Source: a bacterium
GTDB taxonomy: Bacteria > Bacillota > Clostridia > Lachnospirales > Lachnospiraceae
Length of the DNA: 39,308 nt
Direction of reading: 5' to 3'
Assembly: GCA_023667365.1 (NCBI GenBank)
Contig: JAMPAG010000022.1
Location: forward strand, 1-39,308
Shown: one piece after another, positions 14,746 through 24,412 of the stretch
How the letters are laid out: each line of letters opens with the position of its first letter
Numbering within the stretch: the stretch's first letter is position 1
Program-made: the position numbers and the translations under genes
Notes under the pieces: generated by a model
The model's input: the letters and a program-made list of their open reading frames with translations, nothing else
Told to the model about the DNA's origin: nothing
Databases searched by the model: none

Positions 14746-17700
14746 GAAGCTCACGAGGTCAAAATCGCAGCCTGGCAGAAAGTCAAATTTGACGTCCGCC
14801 CTGCCCGCGGGAACCTTGATCGGGAATGTGTGCTCCGTATCTTCCCCGCTGTGGGAAAATTCCAGAATTTCTTTTTGTTCCCCCCATTCTCCGACCACGC
14901 GCATATGCACGGAATCATGAGCGTGGCGCGTGTCCCCCTTGATCGTCACGCTCGCGGCTCCCCTTACAAAATCAAGCCCGTCAAACTCCAGGAACACATT
15001 ATTTCCGATATGGCGGACGGCACGCTCCTCCACGGTATACTGATCCCCGCGGAGCCCGGAATATTCGCATGCGTCAATTTCCGCGTACGCTTCTTCCACG
15101 CCCTCAAACTGAAATCCGCCGAAATACACCCGCTGCTCCGTCGCCTCAAATACAAAACAAAGCTCCTTCGTCCCCGTCAATTTCCGCGTAAGCCGGTAGC
15201 TGTTCGGAAGGTAGGTCTGCCATACGAAATCCGCCTGATAGGTAAAGTCGCCAAGTTTTTCGGAGCCGTCCGCGTCCGGCATGCCGCTCCATAAGGAAAA
15301 TGAAAACGGCGCGTTGCTGTGCCAGTGAATAACCTGAATGAGGAAACGGTCGGAACCCGCCCTGCCGAAAGAAACATTGCGGAAGCCGACGACGCGCCGC
15401 CTGCCCTCTCCGGCCTTGACGCCGCCCTCGGATACCTCGTCCAAGGTTTCCACACTCATATTATAAAGGCTGCCCTTGACAAGCGCGCCATACGGATCAA
15501 TGACCGCGCTGCCAAGTCCCGTCACCGTCATTTCCAGCTCCGAGATCACGTCGGGCGCAGGCTTTCCGTTCCTGCTGTAGCAGCGCAGACGGAACGTGCC
15601 GTCCCCGCAAACGCGTACGAGCGCACGCCCGCCGCATCCCGCTCCTTTTGCCTGCACGGCATCGTCTCCGGCACAACCCTCCGCCGGCTTTCTGCCGCAT
15701 CGTTCTCCGTCCGGCATATCCGTACAATCTGCCTGCACGGCATTGTTTCCGACACAGCCCTCCGCCCGCTTTCTGCCGCATCGTTCTCCGTCCGGCGTAT
15801 CCGTACAGTCTGCCTGCACGGCATCGTCCGCCTGCGCTGCGCAGTCCGCCTCAAGCGCCGTCACTTTGGCGATATTCGTTTCCACGCCGGTCTGCGTGAC
15901 CGCCGCCCATTCAATCCCATATATCGCTTCCGGCGGGTACACGACCGCCTCCACCACCGTTTCCATATGCGCCGCATCAAAGCTCCGTCTGTGCGCGGTC
16001 AGCTCAATCTTACGGATGGGTATATCCGCTGTCCGCTCCGCCTCTGTCCCGTCTCCCGACTGCTTCTTCGTTCCGGCATTCGGCATATTCTCCGTCCCGG
16101 CATCCGCCCTGTTTTCCGTAAACGCGTCGCCCGCCCCTGCCGGCATCGCCGCCTGCTCCGCAAACAACGTCCGTTCCGCGTCGGGAAGTCCCGGCGAGGT
16201 CACACGCACGAAAATCTCCCCGCCTTCACGCTTTCCCGCAATGATGGCAAGCAATTTTCCGCTAAACAGCCGCTTGGAGGTTCCCTTATATTCATCGTAA
16301 TCCGTGCTGTCGCCGCTGTCTAAACCCACAAGCCTTCCCGCCCCGCTCACTGCGACATCGACGCGGTTTTTCGCATTTGCGACAAACACCCCGTCCGCAT
16401 CCTGCGCAGAGATCGTCAAAAAGATCAAATCCTCCCCGTCCGCCCGCATCCGCTCTTTATCCGGCGTTAAGCAAAGGCGCGCCGTATCCGAAAAAGAGAC
16501 AGTTTCATCCTCCGCTGTCACCGCGCCGTTTTCATCGTATGCCGCCGCGCGGAGTACGCCCTTTTCATAGGGCACCTGCCAGTCCGCACTGTAGCCCGTG
16601 CCAATGCTCTTTTTCCCCAAAGATTCCCCGTTCAAAAACAGCTCCGCCCAGGGCTGGTTCGTGTAGACCATCACGTCAATCAATTGTCCGTCGTTAAAAT
16701 CCCAATACGGCAGGATATGAAGCACGGGCTTATCCGTCCACGCCGCCTGATACAGATAATAGCTGTCCTTGCGAAAACCCGCCGTGTCAATCTGCCCATA
16801 ATAAGAATTTTTGGTGGCATAGGGACTCGGCTCCCCGATATAATCGCTGCCCGTCCAAATAAACTGTCCCGCGCAGAACGGCGTATCCCGATCGGCGATG
16901 ATCGACGTCTGCGCCGTGCGCTCCGACACGCCCGCGCGGCAGTTTTCCAAAGAAGAACATTGCAGATCGTCATGCGTGATATACGCCGCCGATTTCGGGA
17001 AATGATAAATGCCCCTGCTCTGCACGCGCGCCGCCGTCTCACTGCCATAAATACACCATTCCGGAAAGCGCTCATGATGCTCCTCGTAGAGCCTCTCCCC
17101 GTAATTGTAGCCCACAAGCTCAATATGCCGCGCACAGCGCTGCGCGCCTTCCCACGCAATATAATTCGATCCGATGGTCGTGCAGGCATTATGCCATGCG
17201 TCGTGCTTTTTTACCTCGGCGCAGAGCGCCTTCGTCACTTCCTCGCCGCGCTCGGACACATGCGTGTCGTAAATCTCATTCCCGATACTCCACATGATAA
17301 CCGAAGGGTGATTCCGATCGCGCCGGACCCAGCTCGCCACATCTTTTGAACAATGTTCAGGAAAGAAGCGCGCATAATCATACGGCGTTTTCGGCAGCTC
17401 CCACATATCAAACGCCTCGCTGTCCACAAGAATCCCCAGCTCATCACAAAGTTCCATAAACTCGACTGCGGGCATATTGTGGGACGTTCGCACGGCATTC
17501 GCGCCCATTTCCTTCATGGACAAAAGCTGCCGTCTTAACGCCGTTCGGTTCACCGCCGCGCCGAGCGCGCCCAGATCGTGGTGCAGACAGACGCCCTTGA
17601 TCTTCACCCGTTTTCCGTTCAGCCAGAATCCGCTGTCCGGTAAAAAAGCAATCGTGCGGAAACCGATGCGGCAGCGCTGCACATCCGCCTTCCTGCCGCC

Positions 17701-18483
17701 GCAAAAAAGAACCGTCTCCAGCGTGTAAAGCTGCGGATTCTCTACGTCCCAAAGCGCCGGATCCTCCACGGAAACGCGCGTCTCCTCGTCCGGCTTTCCC
17801 TCTACGGAAAAAAGAATCTTTCCCGCACCGTCGCTTGCGGTATAGCGCACGGAAAGCGCGCCGCATGCATTTGGCGCAGTCCCCGCCTCACCGCAGGCAG
17901 CCCGCACGGTTTCCGACGTTTCGCTTTCCGCCTTCCGCGCGCCCGCCGCGCTCTGCACGCCTGCCGCCGCCTCGCAGGTAAGTCTTATATCCCAATGTTC
18001 CCCACCTGGCAAAGCATGTTCTGCATGAAAATACACGCTGTCGGATTTCAGATACGCACCCTCATGTTCCAGAAGATAACAGTTTCGATAAATCCCCGCG
18101 CCCGAATACCATCGCGAATTGGGCGCGCGGTGATCGACGCGCACAACAAGCTCGTTTTCTCCCTCCCGAAGCAGCCCCGTCATTTCTATTTCAAACGTCG
18201 AATAGCCGTACTTCCACTCTCCCGCCTTCGCTCCGTTGACGTAAACCGTCGTATCCATGTAGACGCCTTCAAAACGCAGAATCCGCGTTTTTGCCGCATC
18301 CCCTACAACAAAGTTCTTCCGATACCAGCCCGTGCCCGTCTCATATAACTCTTTCGTCTGATAAATCAGCCAATCATGGGGAATATCGACACGCTCCCAT
18401 CCCCCGCCCTTTACAGCCTCTTCCAGCGTGCACTCCGTCTTTGTTTTTTGAAAACTCCACCCATCATTGAATAACCGCCGCAT
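14731..18483 (-). CDS. Glycoside hydrolase family 2 beta-galactosidase-like enzyme
   Basis: A 1250-residue retaining glycosidase with no signal peptide, so cytoplasmic. Domains in order: sugar-binding jelly roll (about 1-165), Ig-like sandwich (about 165-280), TIM barrel (about 280-585) with acid/base Glu403 in WSIGNE and probable nucleophile Glu482 in IYGSETA, a DUF4982-like domain (about 585-670), further beta domains, and two C-terminal carbohydrate-binding-like modules. The substrate, beta-galactoside or beta-glucuronide, cannot be fixed. Low-complexity inserts at about 172-208, 780-820 and 880-953 interrupt the beta domains; the last is made of repeats. GGAGGGG precedes the ATG. It follows the GH13 gene by about 100 bases and is probably co-transcribed with it. 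Confidence 0.9.
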   Translation of the reverse strand: MRRLFNDGWSFQKTKTECTLEEAVKGGGWERVDIPHDWLIYQTKELYETGTGWYRKNFVVGDAAKTRILRFEGVYMDTTVYVNGAKAGEWKYGYSTFEIEMTGLLREGENELVVRVDHRAPNSRWYSGAGIYRNCYLLEHEGAYLKSDSVYFHAEHALPGGEHWDIRLTCEAAAGVQSAAGARKAESETSETVRAACGEAGTAPNACGALSVRYTASDGAGKILFSVEGKPDEETRVSVEDPALWDVENPQLYTLETVLFCGGRKADVQRCRIGFRTIAFLPDSGFWLNGKRVKIKGVCLHHDLGALGAAVNRTALRRQLLSMKEMGANAVRTSHNMPAVEFMELCDELGILVDSEAFDMWELPKTPYDYARFFPEHCSKDVASWVRRDRNHPSVIMWSIGNEIYDTHVSERGEEVTKALCAEVKKHDAWHNACTTIGSNYIAWEGAQRCARHIELVGYNYGERLYEEHHERFPEWCIYGSETAARVQSRGIYHFPKSAAYITHDDLQCSSLENCRAGVSERTAQTSIIADRDTPFCAGQFIWTGSDYIGEPSPYATKNSYYGQIDTAGFRKDSYYLYQAAWTDKPVLHILPYWDFNDGQLIDVMVYTNQPWAELFLNGESLGKKSIGTGYSADWQVPYEKGVLRAAAYDENGAVTAEDETVSFSDTARLCLTPDKERMRADGEDLIFLTISAQDADGVFVANAKNRVDVAVSGAGRLVGLDSGDSTDYDEYKGTSKRLFSGKLLAIIAGKREGGEIFVRVTSPGLPDAERTLFAEQAAMPAGAGDAFTENRADAGTENMPNAGTKKQSGDGTEAERTADIPIRKIELTAHRRSFDAAHMETVVEAVVYPPEAIYGIEWAAVTQTGVETNIAKVTALEADCAAQADDAVQADCTDTPDGERCGRKRAEGCVGNNAVQADCTDMPDGERCGRKPAEGCAGDDAVQAKGAGCGGRALVRVCGDGTFRLRCYSRNGKPAPDVISELEMTVTGLGSAVIDPYGALVKGSLYNMSVETLDEVSEGGVKAGEGRRRVVGFRNVSFGRAGSDRFLIQVIHWHSNAPFSFSLWSGMPDADGSEKLGDFTYQADFVWQTYLPNSYRLTRKLTGTKELCFVFEATEQRVYFGGFQFEGVEEAYAEIDACEYSGLRGDQYTVEERAVRHIGNNVFLEFDGLDFVRGAASVTIKGDTRHAHDSVHMRVVGEWGEQKEILEFSHSGEDTEHTFPIKVPAGRADVKFDFLPGCDFDLVSFRFEA
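15650..15830. repeat. 81-bp tandem repeats inside the GH2 gene
   Basis: Two full units (15650-15730 and 15731-15811) and the start of a third (15812 on) repeat with period 81, adding 27 residues per unit (core PDGERCGRK, AVQADCTD). The encoded insert is rich in Cys, Gly and Asp and splits an Ig-like domain. The period is a multiple of three. Confidence 0.88.
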
Positions 18484-18585
18484 CTTATGCCCCTCCAGCC
18501 GCTTCTGCTAATCGTCCATACCGCCGCATCCACAAACACACTAACTGCTTCCGGTTCCCTTAACGCTTGCCTTATAACACCCGCC

Positions 18586-20124
18586 TTATAACTGATAATA
18601 CCCCGCATGACAAGGCGGCGCTGTGATTACCCCATCCGCACAGCGGATCTCTCCGCCGATCGCATAGATTGTTTTTTTCGGCAAAAAAGCACCGGAGAAC
18701 GTCTGCTCTTTTCCCGACGGATTCAACACAACAAGGATTTTCTCGCTCTCACAGCTTCGCACGTACACGAGCGGATACGCCTGCCCCGAAACGTCCGCAA
18801 ACGCGATCTCCCCGCTCGCCAAAAGCGCCGGATGCGCGCGCCGCAGCGTAATGAGCCGCCGGACCTCATGATAAAGAGAATTGTCATCCGCCATCTGCGC
18901 CTTGACGGTCGGACGGTCCGCGCTCCCGTCTATCGGAATATAAAGTTTTTCTTTTGCGGCGGCGCTGAATCCCGCATTCGCGGTATCGTCCCACTGCATC
19001 GGCGAACGCGCTCCTGTCCGGTTATATCCGCCCTCCACGGAAGAAAGCCCCTCCACATACCGCATGCCGATCTCATCCCCATAATAGAGGAAGGGCGCGC
19101 CCGGCATGGAGAACAGGAACGCAAATGCGATCCGCATCTCATCCTGCGTCAGCGTACGCGCAAGGCGGTCCATATCGTGATTGCCCGACGGAATGCAGAT
19201 CAGTCCCTTTTTCTCCGTCTTTGCGTAGTTCTCCCGGTACTTCCCGACAAAAGCGGACGCGTCTCCCTTTCCCCGCGAAGAAAAGTACGGCTCGCCGCAC
19301 CGGAAAAGATCATTGTAATGGGACGGTCCAAAATGAAGCAGGAAATCCATATGAAACCCGCCGAGCAACGATTTATCCGGCTCACCCCATTCCGAAATGA
19401 TCGCCGCTTCCGGGAACTCCCGGTCGAGGAACGCGCGCACATCCTGCCAGAGCCGGATCGTACCATTTCCGTCCTCGTCCCCCTTTACCAGCGACCCCGC
19501 CATATCGACGCGGAAGCCGTCGCAGCCCATCTGAAGCCAGAAACGCATGATCTTTTTCATTTCCGCAACCGTCGCCTGCGGTCCGGGCGCGTCCATCGGC
19601 TGCTGCCACGGTTTTTGCGGTTTGTAATAGCCATAATTTAAGGCGGGCTGGTGGGAAAAGAAATTGACGGCGCACGCGCCTTCCCGTTCCGAAATTCCTC
19701 TAAGACTGCCCAGTCCCTCCGGCGCCTCCCAGACGTCGTTCGTCCAGATATAGCGGTCGGTAAATTCATTTTTTCCGGCTTTCATCGACTCGCGGAACCA
19801 CGGGTGCTCCACCGAAGTATGTCCCGGAACCAGATCGAGGATCACATGTATGCCACGCTCGTGCGCCTTCTCAAAAATCTGCTTCAATTCCTCGTTTGTC
19901 CCATAGCGCGGCGCCGCCGTATAATAATCTGAAACGTCGTAACCGGCATCCAAAAAGGGCGACGCAAAACACGGATTCATCCAGATTGCATTGCACCCGA
20001 GTTCTTTAATATAGTCCAGCTTTTCCAAAATCCCCTTGAAATCGCCAATCCCGTCGGCATTCGTATCCCGAAAGGACTGCGGGTAAATCTCATAAAATAC
20101 GGCGTCTTCCAACCACTTCGGCAT
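18586..20124 (-). CDS. Glycoside hydrolase family 13 alpha-glucosidase-like enzyme
   Basis: A 512-residue alpha-amylase-family protein, intracellular, probably cleaving alpha-glucosides or short maltodextrins. The barrel starts at the N-terminus (VFYEIYPQSFRDTNADGIGD), with the conserved regions LDLVPGHTS near residue 97, GFRVDMAG with nucleophile Asp207, IISEWGEP with acid/base Glu245 and PSGNHDM with Asp317. The C-terminal beta domain ends at 512. The length fits oligo-1,6-glucosidase or alpha-glucosidase better than amylase. The usual LVxNHTS is LVPGHTS here, a notable substitution next to a subsite histidine. AAGGAA precedes the ATG. The GH2 gene follows on the same strand. Confidence 0.9.
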   Translation of the reverse strand: MPKWLEDAVFYEIYPQSFRDTNADGIGDFKGILEKLDYIKELGCNAIWMNPCFASPFLDAGYDVSDYYTAAPRYGTNEELKQIFEKAHERGIHVILDLVPGHTSVEHPWFRESMKAGKNEFTDRYIWTNDVWEAPEGLGSLRGISEREGACAVNFFSHQPALNYGYYKPQKPWQQPMDAPGPQATVAEMKKIMRFWLQMGCDGFRVDMAGSLVKGDEDGNGTIRLWQDVRAFLDREFPEAAIISEWGEPDKSLLGGFHMDFLLHFGPSHYNDLFRCGEPYFSSRGKGDASAFVGKYRENYAKTEKKGLICIPSGNHDMDRLARTLTQDEMRIAFAFLFSMPGAPFLYYGDEIGMRYVEGLSSVEGGYNRTGARSPMQWDDTANAGFSAAAKEKLYIPIDGSADRPTVKAQMADDNSLYHEVRRLITLRRAHPALLASGEIAFADVSGQAYPLVYVRSCESEKILVVLNPSGKEQTFSGAFLPKKTIYAIGGEIRCADGVITAPPCHAGYYQL

Positions 20125-20168
20125 GATAACACTTCCTTTCCATCAAAAAATGACTGTTTATGAGAACA

Positions 20169-20204
20169 GAGGGTGAGTCTGCCCCGTTCGGCATTCCCAC
20201 CCTC
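20169..20204 (-). terminator. Possible terminator after etfA
   Basis: GAGGGTG (20169-20175) pairs with CACCCTC (20198-20204), with GCC/GGC pairing in the loop region. It lies about 100 bases beyond the etfA stop on the minus strand. The U-run is poor, so the call is weak. Confidence 0.35.
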
Positions 20205-20302
20205 TTTCATCCAATCAAAAACAAACTTCGATGTCCCCAAAAACCCCGTTTCACCTTAACGGCAAACGGCACGTTTCCCTAAACATCTTATTTTCTCCGC
20301 GC

Positions 20303-21352
20303 TTATTTCGCTGCAATCGCCGCCTTTAAGCTCTCGGTCAGCTGCGGAACGATCTTGTTTAAGTCACCAACGATACCATAGTCAGCCACGTCAAAGATCG
20401 GCGCATCCTCATCCTTATTGATCGCCACAATAATATCAGACTCCTCCATACCCGCTACATGCTGGATCGCGCCGGAAATGCCGATCGCGAAGTAAACATG
20501 CGGGCGAACGGTCTTGCCGGTCTGTCCAACCTGTAAATCCTTCGGTTTCCAGCCTGCATCCACAACTGCACGGGAGCAGGATACCGTACCGCCGAGCACT
20601 GCCGCAAGCTCTTCCAAAATCTTGAAGTTCTCCGGTGTTCCGACACCGCGGCCGCCGGATACTAAAATCTTGGCGTCCATAATGTCAACCGTATCGGTGA
20701 CCGCCTTTACCACATCCTTGATCGTCACATAACGGTTGTTCGGCGTGAAGCCCGGATTGAATTCTTCCACAACTGCCTTTGCGCCCTTGACCGGCTCGAT
20801 CTTCTGCATCACGCCGGGACGAACCGTCGCCATCTGCGGACGGTTGTTCGGACATGCGATCGTCGCGATCGTGTTGCCGCCGAACGCCGGACGCGTCATA
20901 AGAAGCTGATTATGCTTCTGCTCCGACTCCTTGCCCGGAACGGCAACAAGCGGGAAATCACCGATGTCAAGCTGCGTGCAGTCCGCCGTTAAACCGGTCG
21001 CCACCCTTGCAGACACGGTCGGTCCTAAGTCACGTCCGATCGCCGTTGCACCGACGAGCATAATCTCCGGTTTATATTTGTTGATGACTGCGGCAAGCGC
21101 ATGTGCGTACGGCTCCGTTCTGTAATCCTTTAATTCGGGATCATCCACGACAATGACCTTGTCCGCGCCATACTCTGCAAGCTGATCCGCCAGATTCTTA
21201 ATGTCGGAACCAAGCAGAACTGCCGTTACTTCTTCTTTCAGATCGCCTGCAAGCTGTTTTGCTTTCCCAAGCAGCTCGAATGCAATGCTGCTGATCTCAT
21301 TGTCAACCTGCTGCGCAAATACATATACGCCCTTATATTCTTCTAAATTCAT
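20303..21352 (-). CDS. etfA: Electron transfer flavoprotein, alpha subunit
   Basis: Alpha subunit of the FAD-containing EtfAB dimer that carries electrons to or from butyryl-CoA dehydrogenase. In butyrate-forming clostridia the Bcd-EtfAB complex bifurcates electrons between crotonyl-CoA and ferredoxin. The 349-residue protein has the C-terminal FAD site: [45 protein letters not shown] and [21 protein letters not shown]. The N-terminal ETF domain begins at residue 5. There is no ferredoxin domain at the N-terminus as in some EtfA. It is the last gene of the thl operon, 126 bases after etfB. Confidence 0.95.
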   Translation of the reverse strand: MNLEEYKGVYVFAQQVDNEISSIAFELLGKAKQLAGDLKEEVTAVLLGSDIKNLADQLAEYGADKVIVVDDPELKDYRTEPYAHALAAVINKYKPEIMLVGATAIGRDLGPTVSARVATGLTADCTQLDIGDFPLVAVPGKESEQKHNQLLMTRPAFGGNTIATIACPNNRPQMATVRPGVMQKIEPVKGAKAVVEEFNPGFTPNNRYVTIKDVVKAVTDTVDIMDAKILVSGGRGVGTPENFKILEELAAVLGGTVSCSRAVVDAGWKPKDLQVGQTGKTVRPHVYFAIGISGAIQHVAGMEESDIIVAINKDEDAPIFDVADYGIVGDLNKIVPQLTESLKAAIAAK

Positions 21353-21478
21353 GGTTATACCCTTACTCCTTTCTCGCTGTTAAACAATCATCCTGACAGT
21401 TCCGCCTGCTCCCGCATCTCCTGAAAAACGTATCGTTTTTTCACTTACTGAACCGGCATGCGAAACTGTGTCCCTCGA

Positions 21479-22264
21479 TCAGATCACATGCTTCTCCTGA
21501 AGCTTGCCTACAATATAGCTGACTGCCTCTTCCGGCGAATCCGGAACAACCTTCTCGCCCGCACCCTTGCGCACCTTATCGGATGCCTTTGCGATCTTGG
21601 TCGGGGAGCCTGCAAGACCAAGGTTGGAATCGTCCACATCTTTTAAGTCTGCTCTGCCCCATGTCGTAATCTCTGCCGCACATGCATCAAAGATGCCGCC
21701 CGGAGTCATGTAACGCGGCTCGTTTAATTCAGACAATGCGGTAATCAGACACGGCATCTGCGCCTCCAAAATATGGTATCTGTCATCATACTGACGCTGA
21801 ACCGTAACCTTATTGCCGTCAACCGTGATTGCCTGCGCATAAGAAATAACAGGAATACCAAGGTGCTCCGCGATCTGCGGTCCCACCTGTGCGGTATCGC
21901 CGTCGATCGCCTGACGCCCCGTAATAATCAGGTCATACTCAAGATTTCTGATCGCGCCCGCGATCGTTGTGGAGGTAGCCCATGTGTCGGCACCGCCCAA
22001 TACTCTGTCCGTTACAAGGATGCCCTTGTCCGCACCCATTGCAATCGCCTCGCGAAGTACGTCCGCCGCCTTGGGAAGTCCCATCGTCAATACCGTTACT
22101 TCCGCGCCATACTGATCTTTTAAGCGGAGAGCCGCCTCTAAGCCTGCCTTGTCATCGGGATTCATGATGGCAAGCATTGCACCTCTGTCAAGTGTTCCGT
22201 CCGGATTGAACTTTACGCCGCCCTTGGTATCCGGAACCTGTTTAATACAAACGATGATTTTCAC
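21479..22264 (-). CDS. etfB: Electron transfer flavoprotein, beta subunit
   Basis: Beta subunit of EtfAB. The 261-residue protein begins KIIVCIKQVPDT and contains MNPDDKAGLEAALRLKD and the ITGRQAIDGDTAQVGPQIAEHLGIP segment that forms the flavin or AMP pocket in this family. The start codon is GTG at 22264, supported by a perfect AGGAGG nine bases upstream. It follows bcd by only 13 bases, which favours tight co-expression of the dehydrogenase with its electron carrier. Confidence 0.95.
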   Translation of the reverse strand: MKIIVCIKQVPDTKGGVKFNPDGTLDRGAMLAIMNPDDKAGLEAALRLKDQYGAEVTVLTMGLPKAADVLREAIAMGADKGILVTDRVLGGADTWATSTTIAGAIRNLEYDLIITGRQAIDGDTAQVGPQIAEHLGIPVISYAQAITVDGNKVTVQRQYDDRYHILEAQMPCLITALSELNEPRYMTPGGIFDACAAEITTWGRADLKDVDDSNLGLAGSPTKIAKASDKVRKGAGEKVVPDSPEEAVSYIVGKLQEKHVI

Positions 22265-22277
22265 GATAATTTACCTC

Positions 22278-23444
22278 CTATTTTAATAAGTCAGAAGAAA
22301 TAACCATACGCTGAACCTCAGAAGTTCCCTCGTAGATTTCCGTAATCTTGGCATCACGCATCATTCTCTCTACATCGTATTCCCTGATGTAGCCGTAGCC
22401 GCCGTGGAACTGTACGCACTTCGTCGTCACTTCCATTGCGACCTCCGCCGCGTATAACTTCGCCATTGCCGCCTCTACGGAATAAGAAATCTTCGGGTTC
22501 TTTGCATACTCTGCCTTCTTCATTGCCGCCTTATAGACCAAAAGCTGCGCTGCCTGCACCTTCGTCGCCAGATCCGCAAGCTGGAACTGGGTGTTCTGGA
22601 ACGCGGCGATGCTTCTGCCGAACTGCTTTCTCTCTTTGACATAGTTCACGGTCGTCTCCAGCGCACCCTCTGCAATACCGAGCGCCTGTGCCGCAATACC
22701 GATCCGTCCGCCGTCCAGCGTATGCATCGCGATATTGAAGCCCTTGCCCTGCTGCCCTAACAGGTTTTCCTTCGGGATACGGCAGTCCGTGAAGATCAGC
22801 TCATAAGTAGAGGAGCCGCGGATACCCATTTTGTTCTCTTTTGTACCGAACGTAAAGCCCGGTGTTCCTTTTTCTACGATGAATGCGGAAATCTCTTTGA
22901 GCATCTTGCCGCGCTTCTCCACCTTTCCGGTCACGGCAATAATCACGTACACATCCGCTTCTTTTCCGTTTGTGATGAAGCACTTCGAACCGTTCAATAC
23001 CCACTCGTCGCCGTCAAGAACCGCTTTGGTCTGCTGTCCCTGCGCATCCGTTCCGGCACCCGGCTCCGTCAAACCGAACGCGCCTAACTTCTCGCCCTTT
23101 GCAAGGGGGATCAGGTATTTCTCTTTCTGCTCCGGCGTACCGTAGGTCTGAATCGGATCGCAGCAGAGGGAGGTATGCGCGGAAACAATAACGCCTGTTG
23201 TTCCGCAAACCTTGGAAAGCTCCTCCACACACATTGCATAGGTCAACGGATCGCAGCCCTGTCCGCCGAACTCCTTCGGTACAGGAATGCCCAAAAATCC
23301 GTATTTTGCCATCTTGTCCACAGTGACTCTCGGGAACTGTTCGTTCTCATCGACCTCCTGCGCAAGAGGCTTTACTTCTTTTTCGGCGAAATCCTTGAAT
23401 AACTGTCTCGCCATTTCATGTTCTTTGCTTAACGTGAAATCCAT
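22278..23444 (-). CDS. bcd: Butyryl-CoA dehydrogenase
   Basis: Reduces crotonyl-CoA to butyryl-CoA in the cytoplasm, with electrons delivered through EtfAB. The 388-residue acyl-CoA dehydrogenase has the FAD-contact segments GAFGLTEPGAGTDA and KCFITNG, an R-rich ERKQFG segment, CVQFHGGYGYIREYDVERMMRDAKI and the catalytic glutamate at about residue 372 in IYEGTSE. The ATG at 23444 follows GGAGG with ideal spacing; the longer frame to 23477 has no such site. It sits between hbd and etfB in the standard Lachnospiraceae gene order. Confidence 0.96.
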   Translation of the reverse strand: MDFTLSKEHEMARQLFKDFAEKEVKPLAQEVDENEQFPRVTVDKMAKYGFLGIPVPKEFGGQGCDPLTYAMCVEELSKVCGTTGVIVSAHTSLCCDPIQTYGTPEQKEKYLIPLAKGEKLGAFGLTEPGAGTDAQGQQTKAVLDGDEWVLNGSKCFITNGKEADVYVIIAVTGKVEKRGKMLKEISAFIVEKGTPGFTFGTKENKMGIRGSSTYELIFTDCRIPKENLLGQQGKGFNIAMHTLDGGRIGIAAQALGIAEGALETTVNYVKERKQFGRSIAAFQNTQFQLADLATKVQAAQLLVYKAAMKKAEYAKNPKISYSVEAAMAKLYAAEVAMEVTTKCVQFHGGYGYIREYDVERMMRDAKITEIYEGTSEVQRMVISSDLLK

Positions 23445-23503
23445 GATCTTATTCCTCCATATAAAATTAAATGACATGCCTTTCTGCTCGTTCTGCGGCT
23501 GTT

Positions 23504-24346
23504 TTACTTTTTGCTGTAATCAAAGAAGCCTTCGCCTGTCTTCTTGCCAAGCTTGCCGTCTGCAACCATCTTCTTTAAGAGCGGCTGCGGTGCGTACTTC
23601 TCGTCCTTTGTCTCATTGTAAAGAACTTCCATGATCGCAAGGCAGATGTCTAAGCCGATCAGATCGCCCAAGTGTAAAGGTCCCATCGGATGGGAAGCGC
23701 CGAGCTGCATCGCAACGTCGATGTCCTCTGCGGAAGCGGTTCCCGCATCCAGTACGCCGATCGCCTCGTTAATCATCGGGATCAGGATTCTGTTGACAAC
23801 AAAGCCCGGAGCCTCTTTAACCTCAACCGGTGTCTTGCCGATTTCCGTCGCGATCGCTTTGATCTTGTCCACCATTTCCTGCGGCGTATTCTCGCCCTTG
23901 ATGACTTCCACGAGCTTCATTCTGTCAGCCGGATTGAAGAAATGCATACCGATCATCGGTCTGTCCAAGCCCTCGCCGATCTTCGTAATGGAAAGGGAGG
24001 AGGTGTTGCTCGCAAACATGCAGTCCTTCTTTACGATTCCCATTAACTCCTTGAAGATGTTCTGCTTGATCTCCAGCTTCTCAAGCGCAACTTCCACAAT
24101 CAGATCGCACTCGCCGCAGATATTGTTCAGACCGGTTGTGATTTTTCCCATGACCTCGTCCGCTTTTTCCTGCGTGATCTTCTCCTTGCTCACAAGGAAA
24201 TTCATGTTCTTTAAGATTTTGGCTTTACCGCCCTCGGCATACTCCTCCTTAATGTCGCAGAGGCATACCTCGTAGCCGTCCGTCATTGCAAATGCCTGCG
24301 CGATACCGGAACCCATCGTTCCCGCGCCGATAATACCTACCTTCAT
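23504..24346 (-). CDS. hbd: 3-hydroxybutyryl-CoA dehydrogenase
   Basis: Reduces acetoacetyl-CoA to 3-hydroxybutyryl-CoA with NAD(P)H. The 280-residue protein has an N-terminal Rossmann fold (VGIIGAGTMGSGIAQAF), the active-site region IGMHFFNPADRMKLVEVI, and the C-terminal helical domain with GFVVNRILIPMINEA and GPLHLGDLIGLD. The acidic residue after the second strand (LCDI) suggests NADH preference. A perfect AGGAGG precedes the ATG. It is the third gene of the butyryl-CoA operon. Confidence 0.96.
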   Translation of the reverse strand: MKVGIIGAGTMGSGIAQAFAMTDGYEVCLCDIKEEYAEGGKAKILKNMNFLVSKEKITQEKADEVMGKITTGLNNICGECDLIVEVALEKLEIKQNIFKELMGIVKKDCMFASNTSSLSITKIGEGLDRPMIGMHFFNPADRMKLVEVIKGENTPQEMVDKIKAIATEIGKTPVEVKEAPGFVVNRILIPMINEAIGVLDAGTASAEDIDVAMQLGASHPMGPLHLGDLIGLDICLAIMEVLYNETKDEKYAPQPLLKKMVADGKLGKKTGEGFFDYSKK

Positions 24347-24412
24347 GTTGTTTCCTCCTTTTTATTTTCCTAGCGGCTCATACGCCGTTTTGATCCTTGT
24401 TTCGGCTTCCGA

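Noticed and set aside
15319..16323. Long plus-strand reading frame opposite the GH2 gene (also 7229-8071 and 18607-19641)
   Set aside because: Arg/Pro/Ser-rich translations without ribosome binding sites or motifs, lying antisense to well-supported genes; they arise from GC-rich codon bias.
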